A stretch of 5,384 bases of DNA from the NCBI GenBank assembly GCA_003641675.1, contig QNBI01000169.1:1-5384 (forward strand), read 5' to 3'. Below, piece after piece: positions 1 through 5,384 of this stretch. The translations under genes and the position numbers were made by a program. Under the pieces are notes generated by a model that saw only the letters and a list, made by a program, of their open reading frames with translations, did no database searches and was not told the origin of the DNA. Within the stretch, counting starts at the first letter, position 1, and each line of letters starts with the position of its first letter. The stretch is from Spirochaetota bacterium. Lineage in GTDB: Bacteria > Spirochaetota > Spirochaetia > SZUA-6.

Positions 1-597
1 GCCCGCAATAATTCGTACATAAAGATCAATGCCGTGCTCTTTCCATTCCCTTTCAAGAGCCTCACCCGGTGTTGCAGATACTACAATGACATCCGCGCTT
101 CCATTAAGTTTTTTAAGACTCTCCTTAACACCAGGGAATGGCGGAACTCCCTTAACCATATCCGCTATTGTTGCATTAACGGCTTCCGACCATTCAAGAG
201 CCTGTGTGAGCACGGGGTTGTGTGTTTTTTCAACCTCGCGCTTCAAGGCGGGATTTCCCAGTGCTGTCTCCCTTGCAACCCAGTCACGCAGAGGTTTAGC
301 TTCGGGTATGTTTACAATGGAACGCTGAACCTCCGGCCTCTCTTTAAGCAAATCGAAAACTTTAAGAAGTGCCGGAAACCTGTTAACGCCCCTCCACTTT
401 GAGTAGAGGTTTACAAATTCTGCAGCTTCGCGTGCATATTTTGAAATGGGTTGAAAATGCCAGTATTTAACAATGTTCGGAATAAAACACTCTTTGTGTT
501 TTAATTCCATAGTCGGGAAGGCGCATCCGTCAGAATCTATCCCGACAAAAAACTCTTTTTCCGGTTTTAAGTCCTCTAAAGCCTTTTTTGTATACAT
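1..597 (-). CDS. HAD-superfamily hydrolase (probable phosphatase), 3' end cut off by window edge
   Basis: The reading frame opens at ATG 597 and stays open for 199 codons to position 1, so the C-terminus lies outside the window. HAD motif I is visible as FVGIDSDG, with predicted nucleophile Asp21 and general acid/base Asp23. HAD motif II fits VIVVSATP, with Ser174 as the phosphate-binding residue, preceded by a typical PPFPGVKESLKKL segment (about residues 152-164). The roughly 120 residues between them form a helical C1-type cap, which usually sets substrate choice. Motifs III and IV (Lys and acidic pair) would be in the missing part. The family mostly hydrolyses phosphate monoesters in the cytosol; a sugar phosphate is the likely substrate here from context, but the exact one cannot be read from the sequence. 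The start is supported by GGAGG four bases upstream (602-606). It lies 23 bp after the SDR gene and is probably the fifth gene of the operon. Family assignment is strong; substrate unknown. Confidence 0.85.
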   Translation of the reverse strand, partial: MYTKKALEDLKPEKEFFVGIDSDGCAFPTMELKHKECFIPNIVKYWHFQPISKYAREAAEFVNLYSKWRGVNRFPALLKVFDLLKERPEVQRSIVNIPEAKPLRDWVARETALGNPALKREVEKTHNPVLTQALEWSEAVNATIADMVKGVPPFPGVKESLKKLNGSADVIVVSATPGEALEREWKEHGIDLYVRIIAG

Positions 598-601
598 GTT
601 T

Positions 602-606
602 CCTCC
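602..606 (-). promoter_or_regulatory. Ribosome binding site of the HAD hydrolase gene
   Basis: On the minus strand GGAGG is followed by AAAC and the ATG at 597. It fixes the start of this gene and sits in the short 23-bp gap after the SDR stop codon (TAA, 623-621). The gap has no room for an independent promoter and shows no terminator hairpin. Confidence 0.8.
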
Positions 607-620
607 ATATTAATTCTATA

Positions 621-1436
621 TTAAATATTCTGGACAAGGTATCCGCCGTCAACAGGAATCGTTATTCCCGTCACAAACCCGGATGCATTGTTGCTTGCAA
701 GAAACAATGTAGCTCCCGCAAGTTCGGAGGTGTCTCCGAATCGTCCGTAGGGTGTATGTGCAATAACATCTTTTCCTCTGGGTGTAAGTTCTCCCGTTTC
801 CTCATCTATAAGTAATGCTCTGTTCTGCTTGCCTATGAAAAATCCTGGGGCCAGTGCATTAACTCGGATACCGTGAGGTGCAAACTCTTTTGCCGCTCCC
901 ATGGTTAAATTTTTGACAGCCGCCTTTGCTGCATCGTATGCCCATACTCCGGAAAGAGGGATATAGGATGCCATAGATGCCATGTTTATAATGGAGCCTT
1001 TAATATTATTCTTAATCCAGTACTCTGTAACAACCTGTGTGGGCACCATTAGTCCTGCTATAAGGTTAAGCTTAAGTACGAATTCGAACTGTTTCATATC
1101 CGTTTCGTTAAAGGTGGATTTACCCCTGTTTCCTCCTGCCGCATTTATTAGCACATCTATTTTACCGAATTTATTTTCCGTTGCGGCAATTGCCTTTTTT
1201 ACCGAGCTTCGGTCGGTTGTATCCGCAACAACGCCCAATATTTTATCCTTAAAACCTACACTGCTGTTTAGCTTGCTCACGGCATTATCCACTGCGTCCT
1301 GGGCGATATCCCACAAGGATAAATTTGCACCGCTCTTCAACAGGGCTTCCGACATAGCACCGGCAATTGCACCGCCTCCGCCTGTTATAGCGACGGTTTT
1401 TCCATTTAATCCAAACATTTCTTCTATATAACTCAT
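621..1436 (-). CDS. SDR-family oxidoreductase, UxuB (D-mannonate oxidoreductase)-like
   Basis: A 271-residue classical short-chain dehydrogenase. The Rossmann cofactor loop is TGGGGAIAG (18-26); Asp43 at the end of the second strand suggests NAD(H) rather than NADP(H). NAAGGN (98-103) is the NAG-type motif, and the catalytic set is Asn124, Ser154, Tyr167 and Lys171 (YDAAK). After it come [13 protein letters not shown] (197-209) and a segment [16 protein letters not shown]. From family knowledge, this PGFF-QNR plus HTPxGRFG pattern resembles the SDR type of D-mannonate oxidoreductase (B. subtilis UxuB/YjmF), which interconverts D-fructuronate and D-mannonate; related SDRs act on gluconate or polyols, so the substrate is not certain. 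The gene overlaps gnd by four bases (ATGA), with GGAG six bases upstream inside the end of gnd, which suggests translational coupling. The cofactor loop has Ala-Ile-Ala where most SDRs have Gly-Ile-Gly. No uronate isomerase or mannonate dehydratase gene is visible nearby. Confidence 0.88.
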   Translation of the reverse strand: MSYIEEMFGLNGKTVAITGGGGAIAGAMSEALLKSGANLSLWDIAQDAVDNAVSKLNSSVGFKDKILGVVADTTDRSSVKKAIAATENKFGKIDVLINAAGGNRGKSTFNETDMKQFEFVLKLNLIAGLMVPTQVVTEYWIKNNIKGSIINMASMASYIPLSGVWAYDAAKAAVKNLTMGAAKEFAPHGIRVNALAPGFFIGKQNRALLIDEETGELTPRGKDVIAHTPYGRFGDTSELAGATLFLASNNASGFVTGITIPVDGGYLVQNI

Positions 1437-2842
1437 ATTTTACTCCATTCCGTATGGAAGATGCCTTCCTTATCCACACGTTTATATGTATGTGCACCAA
1501 AGTAGTCTCTTTGTGCCTGTATCATGTTTGCAGAGAGCCTCCCGTTTCTGTAAGAATCAAAGTATATTAAAGCAGAAGAAAACCCAGGTATAGGCACTCC
1601 GAGCTCGGTAGCAGTTACAACTACATTCCTCCAGTCATCCTGGGAGTTTGCTACTATATCTCTAAAATATTTGTCCATTAAAAGGTTAGGCAGGTTGGGG
1701 TTGCGCTTGTATGCATCGTTAATTTTACTTAAAAATTTTGCCCTTATAATGCACCCGCCGCGCCAAATCATGGAAATTGCACCGAAATCGAGTTTCCAGT
1801 TAAACTCTTCCGCTGCGGCTTTCATTAGAGAAAATCCTTGAGCATATGAGCATATCTTGGATGCATACAGAGCCTTTCTTATTGCCTCGATAAATTTATT
1901 TTTATCGCCTGTAAACTTTTTATCCGGCCCCTTTAAAACTTTTTCCGCCTCCACCCTTTCCTCTTTTACTGCGGAGATACAACGTGCAAATACCGCTTCC
2001 GCTATTGTTGGCGCGGCTATGCCTAAATCCAGTGCAGACTGCCCGGTCCATTTGCCCGTCCCTTTCTGGCCTGCTTTATCAAGTATTACTTCAACCAGGG
2101 GATGCCCTGTTTCCTGATCCTTTTTGGAAAGAATATCGGCAGTGATTTCTATTAAATAGGAGTCCAGTTCACCTCTGTTCCAATCTGCAAAAGTTTCGTG
2201 CATTTCCTCGTGAGTCATATTAAGGACATTTTTCATTAAAAAATATGCCTCACTTATAAGCTGCATGTCTCCGTACTCTATGCCGTTATGAACCATTTTT
2301 ACATAGTGACCAGCTCCGTCCGTACCTATATAGGTACAGCACGGTTCCCCGTCCACTTTTGCAGATATATCCCTTAAGATACCTCCTACGATATCGTAGG
2401 CCTTTTTATGTCCACCCGGCATTAAACTGGGGCCGAGACGTGCTCCTTCTTCACCGCCGGAAACGCCTGCACCTAAATACAGAAGCCCTTTTTCTTCCGC
2501 TTCTTTTGCACGTCGTATTGTGTCTTTAAAGAAAGAGTTTCCTCCGTCGAGAATAATATCTCCCGGTTCAAGAAGGGGGGTCAGCTGTGCAATAGTTGCA
2601 TCAACAGGAGCTCCTGCCTTTACCATAATAAGTATTTTTCTAGGGCGTTCCAGGCTCTCTGTAAAATCTTTTAAAGAGTATGCAGGGATAATCTTTTTAT
2701 CCGACGCCTTCTTTTCTGCAAAATCCTTTGTTTTGGATGTGGTCCTGTTAAAAACTGCAACCGTATAGCCCTTGCTCTCTATATTGAGTGCAAGATTCTG
2801 GCCCATAACCGCCATTCCTATAATACCAATATCCGCTTTCAT
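1433..2842 (-). CDS. gnd: 6-phosphogluconate dehydrogenase, decarboxylating
   Basis: Oxidatively decarboxylates 6-phosphogluconate to ribulose 5-phosphate, making NADPH, in the cytosolic oxidative pentose phosphate pathway. From the chosen start it has 469 residues, matching the usual long form (E. coli about 468). Visible motifs: cofactor loop GMAVMG (9-14); NRT (32-34), whose Arg33 normally contacts the NADP 2'-phosphate; DGGNS (99-103); SGGEEGA (128-134); and the substrate/catalytic segment [15 protein letters not shown], with Lys182, His185, Asn186 and Tyr190. Further on are GTGKWT and the C-terminal tail YFGAHTYKR ending in HTEW, which reaches into the partner subunit's active site in known dimers. 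The ATG at 2842 is preferred because AGGAGG stands eight bases before it and family length fits; an in-frame ATG at 2872 would add ten residues. Its stop overlaps the next gene's start. No zwf or 6-phosphogluconolactonase gene is in the window, so the source of its substrate here is open. Confidence 0.97.
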   Translation of the reverse strand: MKADIGIIGMAVMGQNLALNIESKGYTVAVFNRTTSKTKDFAEKKASDKKIIPAYSLKDFTESLERPRKILIMVKAGAPVDATIAQLTPLLEPGDIILDGGNSFFKDTIRRAKEAEEKGLLYLGAGVSGGEEGARLGPSLMPGGHKKAYDIVGGILRDISAKVDGEPCCTYIGTDGAGHYVKMVHNGIEYGDMQLISEAYFLMKNVLNMTHEEMHETFADWNRGELDSYLIEITADILSKKDQETGHPLVEVILDKAGQKGTGKWTGQSALDLGIAAPTIAEAVFARCISAVKEERVEAEKVLKGPDKKFTGDKNKFIEAIRKALYASKICSYAQGFSLMKAAAEEFNWKLDFGAISMIWRGGCIIRAKFLSKINDAYKRNPNLPNLLMDKYFRDIVANSQDDWRNVVVTATELGVPIPGFSSALIYFDSYRNGRLSANMIQAQRDYFGAHTYKRVDKEGIFHTEWSKI

Positions 2843-2850
2843 AAAAATAT

Positions 2851-2856
2851 CCTCCT
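2851..2856 (-). promoter_or_regulatory. Ribosome binding site deciding the gnd start
   Basis: On the minus strand AGGAGG is followed by eight bases and then ATG 2842. This is the strongest Shine-Dalgarno match near the gene's 5' end and favours the 469-residue product over the longer form from ATG 2872. The longer form would be served only by a weaker AGAGG (2879-2883) that lies inside the repeat copy at 2874-2888. Confidence 0.85.
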
Positions 2857-2873
2857 GATTTTTAAATATCATA

Positions 2874-2929
2874 AAAGACCTCTATATACCCCAAAAACCT
2901 TCTATACACCTTCTAAAGACCTCTATATA
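2874..2929. repeat. Three degenerate tandem repeat units between pfp and gnd
   Basis: The 15-bp word AAAGACCTCTATATA occurs exactly at 2874-2888 and 2915-2929. A degenerate copy, AAAAACCTTCTATACA, lies between them at 2893-2908. Unit spacing is 20-21 bp, close to two helical turns. On the transcribed (minus) strand each unit reads roughly TATATAGAGGTCTTT or TGTATAGAAGGTTTTT. The first transcribed unit overlaps the stop codon of the phosphofructokinase gene (2925-2923), and the last lies just before the gnd leader. No stable hairpin is evident within it. It could be a protein-binding array, an RNA-level element, or simply duplication by slippage at the gene junction; the sequence does not decide. 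Confidence 0.75.
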
Positions 2930-4143
2930 AAATGCTTCTTAAAACGCATAAAATCGGGCAGTCCGTCTTTAATTAAAGGTTTTACTTCACCTTCGATTAG
3001 AGGACGGGCATAGCTGAAAAAGCCATCTGTAACAAAGAAACCGTCTTTGCTTATCCATTCCTTTGGAAAGTATTTCTCCCCGTTTGCAACCGAAGAAAGG
3101 TTGGCAAGCCCTGTGGTGCATTTATAAGGTCTGTCCGATTCCCTTACAAGGGTAACCATCTTTCCTGTTACTCCGTTAAGGGCATGGAGAACCGCTTTCT
3201 GCCCTGCAATGTATGCTTCGTCGGAATCCGTTTTAGATGCAAAGTGAATGCCGTTTCGCTGGATGGTCGAAGGAATTGCGAAACGGGCCTTAACCTTTAC
3301 ATCCCTCTCTATAAGCTCCTTAATATAATTTGCCGCACCTCCAAGCTGCGTATGCCCGAAGGCATCCTTTGCAAACTCGCCCTTCTGTTCAGCTATATAG
3401 CTGCCGTCAGGGTTTTTTGTTCCTTCGGAAACAACGACAACACACCGGTGAATTTTGTCTAAGTAGTATTTAACCTTTTCCTTGAATTTAGAAGCATCAA
3501 AGGGAACTTCCGGAAGAAGTATAATATGGGGGGCATCCTGTTCCTCTCTCCGTGCAAGAGCCGTGCCTGCGGCTATCCAGCCTGCATTACGCCCCATAGC
3601 TTCTATAACATTTACCGTATCGGTGGTATAGAGTGCTTCGGTATCTCTTCCTGCCTCCATAACCATTGTTGCAAGGTATTTAATAACACTTCCGTATCCC
3701 GGGGTATGATCTGTTAAGGCAAGGTCGTTGTCTATTGTTTTTGGGACGCCGACCGCTCTGAACTCAAAACCCCTCTCCTCCGCAAGCTTATTTACTCTGT
3801 CTGCCGTATCCATGGAGTCATTACCGCCGATATAGAAAAAGTAGCGTATGTTGTGTTTCTGAAAAACGGAGAGGATCTTCTCAAAATCCTCCTCTTTTCT
3901 TACCTTGTACCTGCAGGAACCTAAAGCAGCTGCAGGAGTAGTTCGTAGCCTTGCTATGGTGTCCGGATTTTCGCGGCGAAGATCGAATATTTCCTCATTT
4001 AATACTCCTAAAATACCATTGTAAGCAGCATATACACCTTCTATTTCCGGATGTTTCATGGCTTCTTCTATAACCCCGCAGGCGCTTGAATTAATAACTG
4101 CCGTGGGGCCTCCGCTCTGCGCTACTATACAGTTGCCTTTCAT
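2923..4143 (-). CDS. pfp: Predicted pyrophosphate-dependent 6-phosphofructokinase
   Basis: Interconverts fructose 6-phosphate and fructose 1,6-bisphosphate in glycolysis/gluconeogenesis in the cytosol, probably with pyrophosphate as phosphoryl donor, which makes the step reversible. 406 residues. Visible motifs: N-terminal AQSGGPTAVIN (8-18); GSCRYK (75-80); GGNDS (106-110); PKTIDND (134-140) with catalytic Asp138; TPGYGS (147-152); MGR (183-185); and PSTIQRNG further on. In this superfamily an Asp at the second variable position of GGxxS (Asp109; Gly in ATP enzymes) together with Lys in PKTIDND (Lys135; Gly in ATP enzymes) marks PPi dependence. The N-terminal pattern and length fit the bacterial group II PPi-PFK clade, such as the Methylococcus enzyme. 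The start at 4143 is set by AAAGGAGG nine bases upstream; extending to 4188 would add 15 residues overlapping the regulator gene. It follows the regulator's stop by one base. Donor use is inferred from motifs, not shown. Confidence 0.93.
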   Translation of the reverse strand: MKGNCIVAQSGGPTAVINSSACGVIEEAMKHPEIEGVYAAYNGILGVLNEEIFDLRRENPDTIARLRTTPAAALGSCRYKVRKEEDFEKILSVFQKHNIRYFFYIGGNDSMDTADRVNKLAEERGFEFRAVGVPKTIDNDLALTDHTPGYGSVIKYLATMVMEAGRDTEALYTTDTVNVIEAMGRNAGWIAAGTALARREEQDAPHIILLPEVPFDASKFKEKVKYYLDKIHRCVVVVSEGTKNPDGSYIAEQKGEFAKDAFGHTQLGGAANYIKELIERDVKVKARFAIPSTIQRNGIHFASKTDSDEAYIAGQKAVLHALNGVTGKMVTLVRESDRPYKCTTGLANLSSVANGEKYFPKEWISKDGFFVTDGFFSYARPLIEGEVKPLIKDGLPDFMRFKKHFI

Positions 4144-4144
4144 A

Positions 4145-4915
4145 CTAGTTTTCCTCCTTTTGTCGTGCAAAGATAATCTCCATACCAAGTTTATATAATG
4201 AATCCTTATCAGGAAATACGGAATCTGTTATTAGTATATCTATATTATCTGCCCGTGCGAATATCGAAAAAGCATTTACCCCGTATTTGTAGTGATCTGT
4301 AAGAAGCACTTTTCTCTGCGAAGCCTTGATTACAGCTTTTTTAACCTGAGCTTCTAATATATTCTGGGCAGTAAAATACCCGTCTTTGGAAAACCCTGTT
4401 GTTCCCAAAAAACATGTCTCGATTTGGAAGTTGGCTATTGCTTCTATTGCAGCAGGGCCGATGAATGAACGGGCATCTTTTCGAAAGCTCCCTCCGGTAG
4501 AGAGCAGTGATACAGTTGTTGAATCGGAAAGCGATATAATAACATCGAGCGAATTTGTAAGAACACGAATATCAAGGTCTTTAATTTTCTGTGAAAGAAA
4601 ATACGATGTGCTGCCTGCATCGAGGTATATTGTATCTCCCTCATGGATTAGTTCCGCCGCAGTATCGGCGATTGCCGTTTTTTCTGGGATGTGCTCATCC
4701 AGGCGAATGCTTATGTCGCGCAGAAGGTCTTTATCCTCTGCAAGAACTGCACCTCCGTGCACCCTTACTATTTTTCCCTTTTCCTCAAGGAAGGTTAAGT
4801 CTTTTCTAACGGTAACTTCGGAAACTTTGAGTCTTTCGGTTAATTCCTGTACTGTTATTTTTTTTCTAACTGTGAGTATTTTTAAAATTTCATCGAGGCG
4901 TTCCTGAAAACTCAT
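4145..4915 (-). CDS. DeoR-family transcriptional regulator (probable sugar-phosphate-responsive repressor)
   Basis: A 256-residue protein of the usual DeoR/GlpR length. The N-terminal winged helix-turn-helix covers about residues 5-57: KKITVQELTERLKVSEVTVR, with Lys38-Asp39-Leu40 following, then EEKGKIVRVHGGAV. The C-terminal sensor domain (DeoRC, ISOCOT fold) shows IYLDAGST, VLTNSLDVI, LSTGGSFRKDARSFIGP, FLGTTGF and an EAQVKKAVI segment, the layout used by family members to bind phosphorylated sugars. Members usually repress the adjacent catabolic operon until the sugar phosphate accumulates; F6P, FBP, 6-phosphogluconate or a related ester are possible effectors here, by inference from the neighbours. 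It is the first gene of the operon, one base before pfp, so it is probably autoregulated. The start follows a weak AAGGA about 12 bases upstream, so its translation may be low. Family call is strong; effector unknown. Confidence 0.93.
   Translation of the reverse strand: MSFQERLDEILKILTVRKKITVQELTERLKVSEVTVRKDLTFLEEKGKIVRVHGGAVLAEDKDLLRDISIRLDEHIPEKTAIADTAAELIHEGDTIYLDAGSTSYFLSQKIKDLDIRVLTNSLDVIISLSDSTTVSLLSTGGSFRKDARSFIGPAAIEAIANFQIETCFLGTTGFSKDGYFTAQNILEAQVKKAVIKASQRKVLLTDHYKYGVNAFSIFARADNIDILITDSVFPDKDSLYKLGMEIIFARQKEEN
4153..4160 (-). promoter_or_regulatory. Ribosome binding site deciding the pfp start
   Basis: AAAGGAGG on the minus strand lies nine bases before ATG 4143 and within the last codons (Lys-Glu-Glu-Asn) of the DeoR-family gene. 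It excludes the upstream in-frame ATG at 4188 as the main start and indicates coupled translation of regulator and enzyme. Confidence 0.88.
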
Positions 4916-4943
4916 TGTGCTTTCGAATCCTTACCTTTTACGA

Positions 4944-4972
4944 ATAATAATGAAACTAAGATGTTAAGTCAA
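4944..4972 (-). promoter_or_regulatory. Sigma-70-like promoter of the deoR-pfp-gnd operon
   Basis: On the minus strand TTGACT (4972-4967, five of six matches to TTGACA) is followed by a 17-bp spacer and TATTAT (4949-4944, five of six to TATAAT). Transcription would begin near 4937, giving a leader of about 22 nucleotides before ATG 4915. This is the best promoter in the window and the only convincing one for the minus-strand genes. The call is by consensus match only. Confidence 0.75.
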
Positions 4973-4988
4973 GTAATCATGGGTAATC
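4973..4988. promoter_or_regulatory. Candidate operator: GTAATC direct repeat with 10-bp period
   Basis: GTAATC occurs at 4973-4978 and again at 4983-4988, separated by ATGG, so the two copies lie on the same DNA face one helical turn apart. The pair directly abuts the -35 box of the operon promoter (4967-4972) and ends two bases before the -35-like element of the divergent permease promoter. DeoR-family proteins often bind short direct repeats near their own promoters, so it is a plausible site for the encoded regulator. A chance pair of six-base words is possible in AT-rich intergenic DNA. Confidence 0.4.
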
Positions 4989-4990
4989 TG

Positions 4991-5019
4991 TTGTTAAATA
5001 TGCAGAAGCATGTTATAAG
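4991..5019 (+). promoter_or_regulatory. Candidate promoter of the APC permease gene
   Basis: TTGTTA (4991-4996, four of six to the -35 consensus), 17 bp, then TATAAG (5014-5019, five of six to the -10 consensus). The expected transcription start, about seven bases downstream (near 5026), is almost on the ATG at 5029, implying a leader of only a few bases. No better-spaced match was found between here and 4950. Confidence 0.5.
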
Positions 5020-5028
5020 TAGTAAGAG

Positions 5029-5384
5029 ATGAATAATAGTACGGATTTTCGCAAAAGTCTTGGCCTTCTAGAAGTCTTTGCAATTGCCTCAGGTGCAATG
5101 ATAAGCTCCGGTATTTTTGTTCTGCCTTCTGTGGTTTTCTCAATAGCAGGCCCGGGAATAATTCTCTCTTATTTTTTGGCAGGGCTAATGGTAATCCCGG
5201 GTTTACTGTCAAAAGCAGAACTTGCAACGGCTATGCCGAAATCAGGAGGAACATACTTCTTTGCAGAGAGAAGTCTGGGGCCTGCAGTAGGTACCTTTGT
5301 GGGGCTTGCAAACTGGTTTTCTATAAGCCTGAAAAGCGCGTTTGCCCTTATTGGTATCGGGGTTTTCCTTAAACTTATCTACCC
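5029..5384 (+). CDS. APC-superfamily amino-acid permease, N-terminal part (cut off by window edge)
   Basis: The first 118 codons of an integral membrane transporter, open to the window end. Near residues 12-35 is a first membrane helix containing GAMISSGIF (22-30), the unwound-helix substrate motif of amino acid-polyamine-organocation carriers. A second helix follows at about 41-62, then the cytoplasmic KAELATAMPKSGGTYFF segment (62-78) with the family GGxYxF signature, and a third hydrophobic stretch from about 85. Members carry amino acids or related amines by proton symport or exchange; substrate cannot be told from this part. The pattern resembles full-length carriers that end in a universal-stress-protein domain, but the C-terminus is not visible. 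The start is the first ATG after an in-frame TAA (5023-5025). The only purine-rich sequence before it is GTAAGAG with no spacer, so it lacks a normal Shine-Dalgarno site. It is transcribed divergently from the operon and need not be related to it. Confidence 0.9.
   Translation, partial: MNNSTDFRKSLGLLEVFAIASGAMISSGIFVLPSVVFSIAGPGIILSYFLAGLMVIPGLLSKAELATAMPKSGGTYFFAERSLGPAVGTFVGLANWFSISLKSAFALIGIGVFLKLIY

Noticed and set aside
29..402. Plus-strand open frames of about 100-120 codons opposite the HAD gene
   Set aside because: They lie antisense to a frame with clear HAD motifs and a good ribosome site, and their translations show no recognisable domain.
982..1431. 149-codon plus-strand open frame opposite the SDR gene
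   Set aside because: It mirrors the conserved SDR coding frame, and the translation is low-complexity hydrophobic/serine-rich, typical of an antisense shadow.
2843..2922. Internal promoter or terminator between pfp and gnd
   Set aside because: The TATATA words could pass as -10 boxes, but no -35-like element stands at a suitable distance and no GC-rich hairpin with a U-tract is present.
4144..4188. Upstream extension of the phosphofructokinase to ATG 4188
   Set aside because: It would add 15 basic residues overlapping the regulator gene; ATG 4143 has AAAGGAGG at nine bases and begins directly at the conserved N-terminal strand.
4386..4907. 173-codon plus-strand open frame opposite the DeoR-family gene
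   Set aside because: The Ser/Arg-rich translation without motifs is the complement of a well-supported regulator gene; no promoter or ribosome site was seen for it.
4916..5028. Riboswitch, small RNA or CRISPR in the divergent intergenic region
   Set aside because: At 113 bp with promoters on both sides there is no room for a riboswitch fold; no repeat-spacer structure or strong hairpin was seen.
1..5384. A novel defence, mobile or otherwise undescribed system
   Set aside because: All six genes match known metabolic, regulatory or transport families; no transposase, integrase, nuclease, terminal inverted repeats or tRNA attachment site was found.

Overview
The window carries a tightly packed five-gene carbon-metabolism operon on the minus strand (reading from about 4915 down to 1) and the start of one divergent transporter gene on the plus strand (from 5029). 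Base composition is moderate to AT-leaning by eye. Every minus-strand gene except the first has a clear Shine-Dalgarno sequence. The predicted pyrophosphate-type phosphofructokinase and sugar-acid type enzymes suit a fermentative anaerobic bacterium. A spirochaete (Treponema-like) or a Firmicutes-like anaerobe would fit, but no phylogenetic marker is present, so this is a low-confidence guess.

Layout in transcription order on the minus strand: a DeoR-family repressor (4915-4145); one base later a predicted PPi-dependent 6-phosphofructokinase (4143-2923); an 80-bp gap holding a degenerate three-copy repeat; 6-phosphogluconate dehydrogenase gnd (2842-1433); a short-chain dehydrogenase overlapping gnd by 4 bp in an ATGA junction (1436-621); then, after 23 bp, a HAD-superfamily hydrolase (597 to beyond position 1). 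No terminator or likely internal promoter was seen, so the set is probably one transcript. A good sigma-70-like promoter (TTGACT, 17 bp, TATTAT) sits just upstream of the repressor gene. A 10-bp-spaced direct repeat next to its -35 box is a candidate operator.

The 113-bp intergenic region (4916-5028) separates the operon from a divergent APC-superfamily amino-acid permease, cut off by the window end after 118 codons. Its best promoter lies so close to the ATG that its mRNA may be leaderless or nearly so.

Functionally, the operon links the glycolytic F6P/FBP step (predicted PPi-PFK), the oxidative pentose-phosphate step (Gnd), a UxuB-like sugar-acid or polyol oxidoreductase and a probable sugar-phosphate phosphatase under a DeoR regulator that probably senses a sugar phosphate. 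Each gene belongs to a known family. I see no evidence of a mobile element, CRISPR array, defence system or RNA gene. The least explained items are the repeat between the phosphofructokinase gene and gnd, the candidate operator, and the actual pathway served by the SDR and HAD enzymes.
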